A stretch of 42,531 nt of DNA from Opitutaceae bacterium. Lineage in GTDB: Bacteria > Verrucomicrobiota > Verrucomicrobiia > Opitutales > Opitutaceae. The DNA lies in assembly GCA_018667915.1 (NCBI GenBank), contig JABIRI010000225.1, forward strand, positions 1 to 42,531, given 5' to 3'. Under the pieces are notes generated by a model, which saw only the letters and a program-made list of their open reading frames with translations, was not told the DNA's origin and searched no databases. This document shows, in pieces, positions 34,164 through 42,531 of the stretch (the stretch's first letter is position 1; every line of letters starts with the position of its first letter). Both the position numbers and the translations under genes were made by a program.

Positions 34164-36290
34164 CTACGCTTCTTCGCCGATGCCGAGGACTTTGGTGACT
34201 TTGCGCACCGGATATTTGGTGACCGTTACGCCTTTGGCTCCACGGGTGCCGACCTTGGCTTCCGTCAGATCGTATTCGAAGTCCTTCACGCGGGCTTTGC
34301 AGCGGCCACTCAACTGTATGCGCAACAAATCAGGCATCGCTTCTTCATTCTTGGTGGCATCGAAGTAAACGACTTTGGAACCTTCGCTGGCAGTCAGCGA
34401 ATACAGTTTGTCCCGCGTAACTCCACCGACGGTGAAACGCTTGGCGAAACATTTGCCGGATTTCTTGTCCTGATAAAGCAACGTATAGAACTCAGGCGGG
34501 CCGTCTTTCTTGAAGACCGAAACGTGCAAAATATTTCGACCCATGAAGACCTTGTCCGCAATCTTGGTGACCTTGAGTGAGCCGTCACCCATGATGCAGA
34601 GAATCATATCGATCTCGCTGACTTCCGTAACGAACTCGTGTTGTCGCCAATTGCGGCCGATGAATCCACCTTCGCGATCCACGTAGAGGCGTTGGTTGGT
34701 GGCCACGACTTTGGCGACGTTGATCTGCTCAATCTCGTCAAAGGAAGTGCGGCGTTTACGGCCCTTGCCGTATTTGGTCTGCAACGTCTCGAACCAATTG
34801 ATGGCATAGTCGACGAGGTGCTTCAGGTCATGCTGAACTGCTTTGATGTCCTCTTCGATCTTCTTGATCTTCTCGTCGGCCTTGAACCGGTTGTAGGCGG
34901 ATATCCGCTTGATGCGAATTTCGGTGAGGCGGGTAATGTCCTCGTCGGTCACCGCTCGTTTGAGGCGCTCCAAGAACGGCGCCAATCCCGTGCGAATCTC
35001 TTCGAGCACGTTTTCCCACGTCTTGGATTTCTCGATCCGTCGATAGATACGCTCTTCGATGAAAATACGTTCGAGTGAATCCCAATGCCACTGTTGTTCG
35101 AGTTCACCGAGTTTGATTTCGAGCTCAAGCTTGAGCAGATCCACCGTGCGGTCCGTGGAGCGTTTGAGAATTTCCGAAACCCCGATAAAGACAGGACGAT
35201 CGCGGCCCTCGTGCGTCTCGATGGTGCAGGCCGATGGTGAGATCGACATTTGGCAATTGGTGAAAGCGTAAAGCTGCTGTTTGACCTTCTTCGGGTCGGC
35301 GCCCTGCGGCAGGTGCACGATGATCTCAACCTTGTCGGCGGTATTGTCGTCGACGTGCTTGATCTTGAGTTTGCCCTTATTATTGGCGGCGATGATCGAA
35401 TCGATGAGCGAGGTCGTGGTGGTGCCATGGGCGAGCTCGGTGATCGCGAGCAGGTATTTGGTTTCACCGGGCTTGATCGTCGCGCGAACCTTCACCTTAC
35501 CACCGCGCTTGCCGTCGTTGTAATCGGAGAAGTCAGCCGTGCCACCCGACGGGAAATCAGGACGGATGCGGAAGGTTTTCCCTTGGAGGTAATTGATCGA
35601 GGCGCGGCACAGATCGTTGAAGTTATGCGGCAGGATTTTGGTCGAAAGACCCACCGCGATACCTTCGGCACCTTCCAGGAGCACGAGAGGAAATTTAGCC
35701 GGTAACGTGATAGGCTCCTTAGCGCGGCCGTCGTAGCTCTGCTGCCACTCCGTCGTCTTCGGATTGAAGAGCACATCGCGCGCAAAGGGAGTGAGGCGCG
35801 CCTCGATGTAACGGGCGGCCGCCGCGCCATCACCCGTGAGCGTATTGCCAAAATTCCCTTGTGGCTCGATCAGGTAGCTACGTTGGGCGATGCCCACCAG
35901 TGCGGCTTCGATGGAGGCGTCACCATGCGGGTGAAATGCCATGGTGGCACCGACGATGTTGGCGACTTTGTGGAATCGGCCGTCGTCCTTGGTGAAGAGG
36001 GTATGGAGGATGCGTCGCTGCACCGGCTTGAGCCCGTCATGCAAATGAGGCACCGCCCGATCAAGAATCACATAACTCGCGTATTCGAGGAACCAGTCGC
36101 GATAGGCGCCTTCCAGCGGAGCTTCACCCGCTGTTTCTTCCGCCACGACCTCTCCCGCAGGAAGATTCTCGTCCGCCTCAGCGGCAGAGGAAACAGGCGG
36201 CGGAGTGGACTCCACCGGAGACTCCTTCGCTGCTTTGGCGTCAAATAACAGTTCGTCTTGGTCGTCTTCGGGTTTTTTGCGTTTGGGCAT
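34164..36290 (-). CDS. parC: DNA topoisomerase IV / DNA gyrase subunit A
   Basis: YASYVILDRAVPHLHDGLKPVQRRILHTL, HPHGDASIEAALVGIAQRSY, ARYIEARLT catalytic Tyr region. ATG 36290. parC versus gyrA not resolved. Confidence 0.85.
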   Translation of the reverse strand: MPKRKKPEDDQDELLFDAKAAKESPVESTPPPVSSAAEADENLPAGEVVAEETAGEAPLEGAYRDWFLEYASYVILDRAVPHLHDGLKPVQRRILHTLFTKDDGRFHKVANIVGATMAFHPHGDASIEAALVGIAQRSYLIEPQGNFGNTLTGDGAAAARYIEARLTPFARDVLFNPKTTEWQQSYDGRAKEPITLPAKFPLVLLEGAEGIAVGLSTKILPHNFNDLCRASINYLQGKTFRIRPDFPSGGTADFSDYNDGKRGGKVKVRATIKPGETKYLLAITELAHGTTTTSLIDSIIAANNKGKLKIKHVDDNTADKVEIIVHLPQGADPKKVKQQLYAFTNCQMSISPSACTIETHEGRDRPVFIGVSEILKRSTDRTVDLLKLELEIKLGELEQQWHWDSLERIFIEERIYRRIEKSKTWENVLEEIRTGLAPFLERLKRAVTDEDITRLTEIRIKRISAYNRFKADEKIKKIEEDIKAVQHDLKHLVDYAINWFETLQTKYGKGRKRRTSFDEIEQINVAKVVATNQRLYVDREGGFIGRNWRQHEFVTEVSEIDMILCIMGDGSLKVTKIADKVFMGRNILHVSVFKKDGPPEFYTLLYQDKKSGKCFAKRFTVGGVTRDKLYSLTASEGSKVVYFDATKNEEAMPDLLRIQLSGRCKARVKDFEYDLTEAKVGTRGAKGVTVTKYPVRKVTKVLGIGEEA

Positions 36291-36454
36291 TCGCGGTCTC
36301 GAAATGGGCAGTAAATAGGATCGAAAGGAAGAGCAGAATCGGTCGCCCGATCCGGGGCAAGCCCACTCATGATGAATTGCAAAATTACGGGTCCACGCCC
36401 CCGACATTCTTCACCCCAAGTTTACCCGCCTTCGGCGGCTCCAGAGGCGACGAG

Positions 36455-36655
36455 GGATCAAAAAAACCACACCTCCGCTGGTTATTTACCACGAAGGGAC
36501 ACGAACGTTCACCATTCGTTAATGCACCGGAAGCACATCAACCCCCCAAACAAACCCTGTATGGGTTGCGTCGCGTAACGGTGATGGAGGCATTCGTGCT
36601 TAAAGAAAACCAACCCCGCGGATCTACTGTTTCGGTGTGTTCCGTGGGTAAACCC
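36455..36655. repeat. Intergenic repeat copy C (degenerate)
   Basis: ttatttaccacgaagggacacgaac and tgtgttccgtgggtaaa (36636-36652) resemble parts of copies A and B. Confidence 0.5.
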
Positions 36656-36658
36656 CGA

Positions 36659-37948
36659 TCAAAGTTCCGCTTTTTCCGCTACCCGAGCGTGCACCCGTAG
36701 CCACTCCACGGCGGCATCGAGATCAGCGTCATATCCTTCGCGGATATCAGACAAACTTCGTTCAATCTCCACATCCGGCTCCACCCCGTTCCCTTCGAGA
36801 CGCGATCCATCGAGCGTTTGAAAATCATGCAGGCCGATCTGAATTTCACCTCCGTCACTCAAACGAAATTTACGGCTGGCGATCACCACGCCCGCGGTTG
36901 AACGACCGATCAAAGTCGCCCGCTCGTAGTGTTTGAGGACTTGAGCAAAAATTTCCGCCGAACTCGCCGAACCTCCCCCAATCAAAGCGACGACCGGGCC
37001 ATCATAACCCACTCCACTGCGCCACGCCGACTTCTCATCATCACGTTTCCCGGCCCGAGAAACAAACGCACCGTAGGACACCCGTTCTTCAAAAAAATCA
37101 TTCATCACGTGTTCGAGCGAAGAAACCGAACCTCCTCCATTATTACGGAGATCGAGAATTATGCCCGGTGCATCACGATGCTTAGCCAATCGTTCGCCCA
37201 GCCATTTATGGTATTCCGATTCGAACTCATCGAAACGCAGGTAGATCCACCCTTCGGCCGAATGCCTCTCCTCCGGAGGCATCCAATCCGGCAGCGTGCG
37301 AGCCAACAGAGGAATTGCGCGCTCCTTGCCCTCGGCATCCTCAAACAACCACGTATACGTCTCACCCGGAATACTCTCAAAACTGATTCGATCCTCCGCC
37401 AAAGTCTCTCCATCACGCGACAAGGCGATCCAACCCGGCTTGATCTCTGACTCCGCAGCCGCGCTCCCGGGCCGTAACTCGGTGATGATCCATTGGCCTT
37501 CCAGTCGCTCCAAGTTGAGCCCGACAAACGCACGTTCTTCGCGGTAGTCTTCCCACGCCTCCCGTGGGGTCATGGCACCCGTATGGCCATCGTCGAGTTC
37601 CCCGAGCATATCATTGATGACCTCATAAAGGTCCTCCCGGGAACCTTCCGCTCCCGCCTCATCCGCGTAGCGTTCATACGCCGTGGCCCAATCGGCTCCA
37701 TTAAATTCCGGATCGTAGAAGCGTTTGTTCACGAGCTTCCATGCCTCCATCAAAATCTTCTGTTGAGCCTTCGCCCGAGCCATTGTGCTGGCGTAAATGG
37801 GCTCAGTCGGAGCCGAGTTGCGTGGCAACGAACAGCCGCCCAAGAAGAGCAACGCGCCCAGCAGGGCACGGCCAAACAGACTACGGAAGGTGGGTCGAGA
37901 TACAGTCAAAGTAAGGGTGGAAGGGTGAACCTGCCAGAGCCCACCCAT
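36659..37948 (-). CDS. S41 family peptidase (C-terminal processing protease-like), lipoprotein
   Basis: Lipobox LLFLGGC; LGELDDGHTG, ILDLRNNGGGS, GSASSAEIFAQVLKHYERATLIGRSTAG. ATG 37948 preferred over 38131. Confidence 0.85.
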   Translation of the reverse strand: MGGLWQVHPSTLTLTVSRPTFRSLFGRALLGALLFLGGCSLPRNSAPTEPIYASTMARAKAQQKILMEAWKLVNKRFYDPEFNGADWATAYERYADEAGAEGSREDLYEVINDMLGELDDGHTGAMTPREAWEDYREERAFVGLNLERLEGQWIITELRPGSAAAESEIKPGWIALSRDGETLAEDRISFESIPGETYTWLFEDAEGKERAIPLLARTLPDWMPPEERHSAEGWIYLRFDEFESEYHKWLGERLAKHRDAPGIILDLRNNGGGSVSSLEHVMNDFFEERVSYGAFVSRAGKRDDEKSAWRSGVGYDGPVVALIGGGSASSAEIFAQVLKHYERATLIGRSTAGVVIASRKFRLSDGGEIQIGLHDFQTLDGSRLEGNGVEPDVEIERSLSDIREGYDADLDAAVEWLRVHARVAEKAEL

Positions 37949-37997
37949 CGCCGACAATAGCCAATATCTCGACAATCGAAGGGCATTCTGGGAACCT

Positions 37998-38396
37998 ATG
38001 ACACCCCTACCTCGTCCCATGTTCACCCGAATGTCTCCGTATCTTCTGATAGTCCTCTGCTCACAGTTGACGTCTTCCGCCTTCTTCGAAGATGCCTGCT
38101 GCACCGAGGAGGTCTGCGAACACCAATCCAAGCAGACCCCGCGATTCCAGACGGTGCAGGAGGTGGTGGATCACATTATTTCGGTCGCGCCACCCCAACA
38201 TTTGAAAACCCTCGGGCAACAGTCACGGTCCGAATTCCTTGGGATGCATTTCAAGTTGGATGAGGCTTTCGACCAACGGCTCGGGCTCAAAGATGGCAAT
38301 CAGGCTCTCCTCGACGACGCCGGCGCCAAAGGCCACCGCCGCGCCTGGCGCAACATCCGCATCGCCCTCTGGGAAAAACTACAAGAGTTGGAGTAA
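37998..38396 (+). CDS. Small secreted protein, DUF6794-like
   Basis: VQEVVDHIISVAPPQHLKTL...FLGMHFKLDEAFDQRLGLKDGNQALLDDAG resembles DUF6794 pattern; signal-like N-terminus. Confidence 0.55.
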   Translation: MTPLPRPMFTRMSPYLLIVLCSQLTSSAFFEDACCTEEVCEHQSKQTPRFQTVQEVVDHIISVAPPQHLKTLGQQSRSEFLGMHFKLDEAFDQRLGLKDGNQALLDDAGAKGHRRAWRNIRIALWEKLQELE

Positions 38397-38423
38397 TCCG
38401 CCCGACACATTCCCCGCACTCTC

Positions 38424-39860
38424 ATGATACCCCGCCCTTCTCTTTCCCTCCTCGCAGCTCTCTTTGGACTGAATGGGCTGATCACTTCCGCCGAACAACC
38501 GCGTTACAACGTGCTGTTCATCATCTCGGATGATCTGACCTACACGGCACTCTCATGTTACGGAAACACGGTTGTCCAAACGCCCAACATCGATCGATTG
38601 GCGAATCGCGGCGTGCGGTTTACGAAAGCCTATTGCCAAGGCACCTACTGCGGCCCCTCCCGCGCTTCTTTCATGTCGGGCTACTACCCACACGCCACCG
38701 GCGCGTTGGGCTATCACAATCCACGGCCTCAGATCGGCGACCGGCCCATGTGGTCGGAGCATTTTAAAGACAACGGCTACTACGCGGCCCGCGTGAGTAA
38801 GATCTTTCACATGGGCGTGCCGGGAGGCATCGAAGAAGGCGGCCACGGCGCGGACGACGAGCGATCATGGACCGAGCGCTTCAACAGTCCCGGCCCCGAA
38901 TGGGCGGCCCCCGGAGACGGCGAAACGCTGGAGTCGAATCCGGATGGCAAGAAGCCCGCCGTCGGAGGCAACACCTTTGTCGTCGTCGAAGCTGATGGAG
39001 ATGACCTCGTGCACTCCGACGGAAAGACCGCGGCCAAAGCGGTTGAGCTGATCCGCCAAAAACGTGATCAACCGTTTTGGCTGGGCGTCGGATTCGTCCG
39101 CCCTCACGTGCCGTTTGTCGCGCCACGCAGTTATTACCCGCCGTTTAAACCTTACGAAAAAATGGTGCTGCCGCCCAAGATTCCCGGCAATTGGGACGAT
39201 ATTCCCAAGGCGGCCATCAACTACAAAACGAGTGAGAACATGCAGATGGATATTCGCCGTCAAAAGAAGGCCATGGGCGGTTACTACGCCTCTGTCGCCT
39301 ACATGGACGCTCAAGTGGGGAAAGTCCTCAATGCTCTCGATGAAGAAGGTCTCACCGATAAGACGATCATCATCTTCACGAGCGATCACGGCTACCATCT
39401 CGGCGAACACGACTTTTGGGCCAAGGTGAGCCTGCGCGACGAATCTGCCGGCGTGCCCCTGATCGTTTGTGTGCCCGGCAAGAAACCCGCCGTCAGCGAT
39501 TCCCTGGTCGAGCTCCTGGACCTCTACCCGACCATCGCCGAACTCTGTGGACTGGAGATACCGGAAAACATCCAAGGCAAAAGCATCGTAAAGTTACTCG
39601 ACGAACCGGAACTCGAAGTGCGGGACACCGCGTTCACGGTGGCGCCCATGCGCAAAGGTTTTCTCCTCCGCGAAGAACGTTACGCCTACATGCAATACGG
39701 GGAAGATGCCGCCGGAGGCATCGAACTCTTCGACACTCAAAACGACCCGCAGCAATACACCAACCTCGTCGACGACCCGGCCCACGCCGCCACCGTCGCC
39801 CGCTTCAAAACCAAACTAGCCACCAAACTCCGCGACGTCCGCAACAACGATTTGCCGTGA
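38424..39860 (+). CDS. Sulfatase (iduronate-2-sulfatase-like)
   Basis: FIISDDLTYTALSCYGN, C-x-P-S-R formylglycine motif (YCGPSRASFMSG), FTSDHGYHLGEHDFWAK. Confidence 0.95.
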   Translation: MIPRPSLSLLAALFGLNGLITSAEQPRYNVLFIISDDLTYTALSCYGNTVVQTPNIDRLANRGVRFTKAYCQGTYCGPSRASFMSGYYPHATGALGYHNPRPQIGDRPMWSEHFKDNGYYAARVSKIFHMGVPGGIEEGGHGADDERSWTERFNSPGPEWAAPGDGETLESNPDGKKPAVGGNTFVVVEADGDDLVHSDGKTAAKAVELIRQKRDQPFWLGVGFVRPHVPFVAPRSYYPPFKPYEKMVLPPKIPGNWDDIPKAAINYKTSENMQMDIRRQKKAMGGYYASVAYMDAQVGKVLNALDEEGLTDKTIIIFTSDHGYHLGEHDFWAKVSLRDESAGVPLIVCVPGKKPAVSDSLVELLDLYPTIAELCGLEIPENIQGKSIVKLLDEPELEVRDTAFTVAPMRKGFLLREERYAYMQYGEDAAGGIELFDTQNDPQQYTNLVDDPAHAATVARFKTKLATKLRDVRNNDLP

Positions 39861-39895
39861 GCGCATGAGCGTGATTGGCTTCACGCACGCCCTGC

Positions 39896-41089
39896 CTATT
39901 TCACGTAGTGTCGAGTGAGCGTTTCGAGGATTTTGTTACGCACCACTTCGGGGTCGATCTTACCGAGTTTGCGGTAGAGCACGTTGCCCTTTTGATCGAC
40001 CAAAATGGAGTAAGGAATCGGCCCCGGCCAATCGGGATCCAAGACTTCAGCTAAATCGTCCACGCTGGAGCCGGTGTAAATGTAGTTATTGGTCGTGCGA
40101 CCTTCTTTGGCCACCGACTTGCTCAGCTTATCGCTCATCACGGCGCGGTGTTTGCTGAGGAACTGACGCGCCCGTTCCTGATGCGAGAGTTGGTCCAAGC
40201 TGATCGTGACCAACTCGAATTCCCGGCGGCTGAACTTGCGGGCGATGGCGGTGAGATCAGGAAATTCTTCAACGCAAGGACCGCACCAGGTCGCCCAGAC
40301 GTTGATCAGGCGGAGTTTCTCCGTGCCGTTGGCCCGGAGAGCAGCGACGCCCTCGGCATCAATCTGTTCAAGCGTGGCTTCCCTCCCCTGCCACTCTTTC
40401 TCTTCCTCCATGACATGCAGACTGCGCTCACGCCATTTCGTAGAGCAACCATGCGGCCGGGTCGTTTCCACCGGCACAGGTTTGCCGGCTAAAATTGCTT
40501 CCACTGCGTTCCGGGCATCGGGGGATTTGACCGTGGCGGGGTCCGCAAACCGCGAATCATCGAACCGGCCATTGTAGCGGAGTTTTCGATCACGATCGAA
40601 GATCAACACATGCGGGGTCGCCAAGCAGCCGTAGGCCCGCGCAACCTTTTGTTCATCGCCGTCGTAGAGAAAAGGAAACGTCCAACCGTAGTCTTCGGCG
40701 TAACGTTTCGAATCGACGAAAGTTTCTTCGTAGTCGGTATGGCCAAACTCATCCGGCCGCAGCCCCGAGGAGTGGTTGGGATTGATCGCGACAAACTTGA
40801 AGCTCTGGTTACTAAAATCTTCCACAAACTGCAACATACGCCCCATCGCGCCGTGGGAAGTCGGACAATGCGTGCCCGTGAAGTAGACTACGAGAACATC
40901 CGTGCCGCCAAAATCATCGAGCGTGTAGGTTTTCCCATCCGTCCCGGGCAACGAAAAATCGGGGGCGGCATCACCAATCGCCAAATTTGTAAACCCATCG
41001 GGCAAATCCTTGGGACTGACGGCGTGTAGTCCGATGGCTGTAATACCAATAACCAAAAAGAGAATGAGGTAAAAGCTGAGACGTTTCAT
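39896..41089 (-). CDS. Double thioredoxin-fold protein (peroxiredoxin-like + TlpA-like redoxin)
   Basis: [24 protein letters not shown] with THCPTS, and second domain [16 protein letters not shown]. Confidence 0.85.
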   Translation of the reverse strand: MKRLSFYLILFLVIGITAIGLHAVSPKDLPDGFTNLAIGDAAPDFSLPGTDGKTYTLDDFGGTDVLVVYFTGTHCPTSHGAMGRMLQFVEDFSNQSFKFVAINPNHSSGLRPDEFGHTDYEETFVDSKRYAEDYGWTFPFLYDGDEQKVARAYGCLATPHVLIFDRDRKLRYNGRFDDSRFADPATVKSPDARNAVEAILAGKPVPVETTRPHGCSTKWRERSLHVMEEEKEWQGREATLEQIDAEGVAALRANGTEKLRLINVWATWCGPCVEEFPDLTAIARKFSRREFELVTISLDQLSHQERARQFLSKHRAVMSDKLSKSVAKEGRTTNNYIYTGSSVDDLAEVLDPDWPGPIPYSILVDQKGNVLYRKLGKIDPEVVRNKILETLTRHYVK

Positions 41090-41165
41090 GGGGATAGAGT
41101 TGAGGGGAGCAACTTTGTGATCATTCTCTCATTTTTACGGTGAAAGCAACAACCCAGAGATCCAA

Positions 41166-41633
41166 ATGTTAACCGTCCGCGTTGACGATTTATCGGGACC
41201 GGAAGTGTCCGCTCTATTGACTGAACATCTGGCTGACGTGCGGAGCATTTCTCCCCTCGAAAGCGTTCACGCGCTCGATTTAACCCGTCTCCGTCATCCC
41301 GACGTCACGTGCTGGACCGTCTGGGCGGGCTCTGCCCTGGCGGGGTGCGGCGCCTTGCGGGAGCTCACGTCCCGGCACGGCGAGATAAAATCAATGCGCA
41401 CCGCGCAAGCATTTCGACGCCGCGGCGTCGGTAAGCACATGCTCGATCACCTCTTAGCCACAGCCCAACAAAGACGCTACGAAAGGCTGAGTCTGGAAAC
41501 GGGATCACAACCCGAGTTTGAACCCGCCCGGCGACTTTATACGGCAGCGGGCTTTACGGAATGTCCGCCGTTTGGTGACTATCGGGAGGATCCGAACAGT
41601 ATTTTTATGACACTGCGTTTGGGCGCGGAGTGA
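41166..41633 (+). CDS. GNAT family N-acetyltransferase
   Basis: IKSMRTAQAFRRRGVGKHMLDHLLATAQQRRYERLSLETGSQPEFEPARRLYTAAGF. Confidence 0.9.
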   Translation: MLTVRVDDLSGPEVSALLTEHLADVRSISPLESVHALDLTRLRHPDVTCWTVWAGSALAGCGALRELTSRHGEIKSMRTAQAFRRRGVGKHMLDHLLATAQQRRYERLSLETGSQPEFEPARRLYTAAGFTECPPFGDYREDPNSIFMTLRLGAE

Positions 41634-41672
41634 ACCACGCCACTGCGGACCGGGCGGAGCCGATCCCTCCCT

Positions 41673-42531
41673 TTAATGATCGGCTTCTTCGAGTTCGCCG
41701 GGTTTGAGGAGATGTTGAAACGCCTGCTTATTGGACGATTTCATGAACGCCTCTTTGGCCGAAATCGAGCCGTCATTGACCCGGTCCATCAAGCTCCAAT
41801 CCATCGTCGTCATGCCATCATTTTTACCACTCTCAATAATGGCTCGAATGTTCGCAATGGCACCACTGCGGATCGTGTTGGGCAACGCTTCATGTTTGAG
41901 CAAAATTTCGTGAACGGCGACCCGGCCCTTGGGTTGACGCTTACAGAGCAACTGCGCCACCACACCGGATAGACAGCCGGCCAACATCACGCGCACTTGA
42001 TTCTGTTCGTCAGCCGGAAAGGCATTGATGATACGATCCACGGTCTTGGGGGCGTTGTTGGTGTGGAGGGTGCCGAATACCAGCATGCCCATGGAGGCAC
42101 AACCGAGCGCAAGCTTGATGGTCTCGAGTTCACGCATTTCACCGAGCAGCAGAATATCCGGATCGTGCCTCATGGCTCCCTTCAGCGCGTCGCCAAACGT
42201 CTGGGTGTGCTCACCCACTTCACGATGCACGATTACCGACTTCTTCTTCGGATGCACAAACTCGATCGGATCCTCAATCGTGATAATGTGGCAGTCGCGT
42301 TCCTGATTGATGACGTTGATCATACTGGCCAGGGTCGTCGACTTTCCGGATCCCGTCGGGCCCGTCACGAGAACCATGCCGCGCGGGCGAAAGAGAAGAT
42401 CCTTAATCTGGGCAGGAAGCCCCAGTTGTTCCAGTGTCAGAAGCCCCGTGGGGATCTGCCGCAGCACGATACCAACGGTACCTTTCTGTTTCAGAATGCT
42501 GACACGAAAACGGGCGACCTCTCCATATCCG
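41673..42531 (-). CDS. pilT: Type IV pilus twitching motility ATPase PilT (5' end beyond window)
   Basis: GPTGSGKSTTLASMI Walker A, IITIEDPIEFVH, LLLGEMRELETI, GTLHTNNAPKTVDRIINAFP; frame open to the window edge. Confidence 0.85.
   Translation of the reverse strand, partial: GYGEVARFRVSILKQKGTVGIVLRQIPTGLLTLEQLGLPAQIKDLLFRPRGMVLVTGPTGSGKSTTLASMINVINQERDCHIITIEDPIEFVHPKKKSVIVHREVGEHTQTFGDALKGAMRHDPDILLLGEMRELETIKLALGCASMGMLVFGTLHTNNAPKTVDRIINAFPADEQNQVRVMLAGCLSGVVAQLLCKRQPKGRVAVHEILLKHEALPNTIRSGAIANIRAIIESGKNDGMTTMDWSLMDRVNDGSISAKEAFMKSSNKQAFQHLLKPGELEEADH

Noticed and set aside
41673-42531. Unusual PilT
   Set aside because: Walker A, Asp/His boxes and C-terminus are all conventional; it is simply cut by the window edge.

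Overview
The window is a GC-rich bacterial chromosome segment. Gene content and the abundance of VWA, DUF1080 and sulfatase families suggest Verrucomicrobia/Opitutaceae, but this is inferred without any search. It is gene-dense and mostly protein-coding, with no rRNA, tRNA, CRISPR or transposase recognised. Recognisable genes include a kup K+ transporter, a 2TM K+ channel with tandem RCK (TrkA) domains, an ATP-grasp ligase, an M48 protease with a double-domain TonB protein, Na/Pi symporter, M20 peptidase, metY, LysR with a divergent MacB/ADOP-type permease, and an arsN2-aquaporin-arsC cluster. Others are DUF1080, topoisomerase IV/gyrase subunit A, S41 protease, sulfatase, a double-thioredoxin protein and pilT at the right edge. 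The best candidate for an undescribed system lies at ~9.5-20.8 kb. It has a minus-strand operon (MotA/TolQ/ExbB-like channel, Hsp70/actin-fold protein, and two paralogous VWA proteins whose single N-terminal TM carries an ExbD/MotB-like 'SFLDCICCGFG' motif). Next to it is a plus-strand operon (membrane-anchored TPR protein, Gly/Pro-rich secreted protein, and a secreted Gln/Gly-repeat protein ending in a 32-residue poly-Ser tract), plus flanking lipoproteins. Together these look like an ion-driven envelope-spanning machine; the function is unknown and the link between the two operons is inference.
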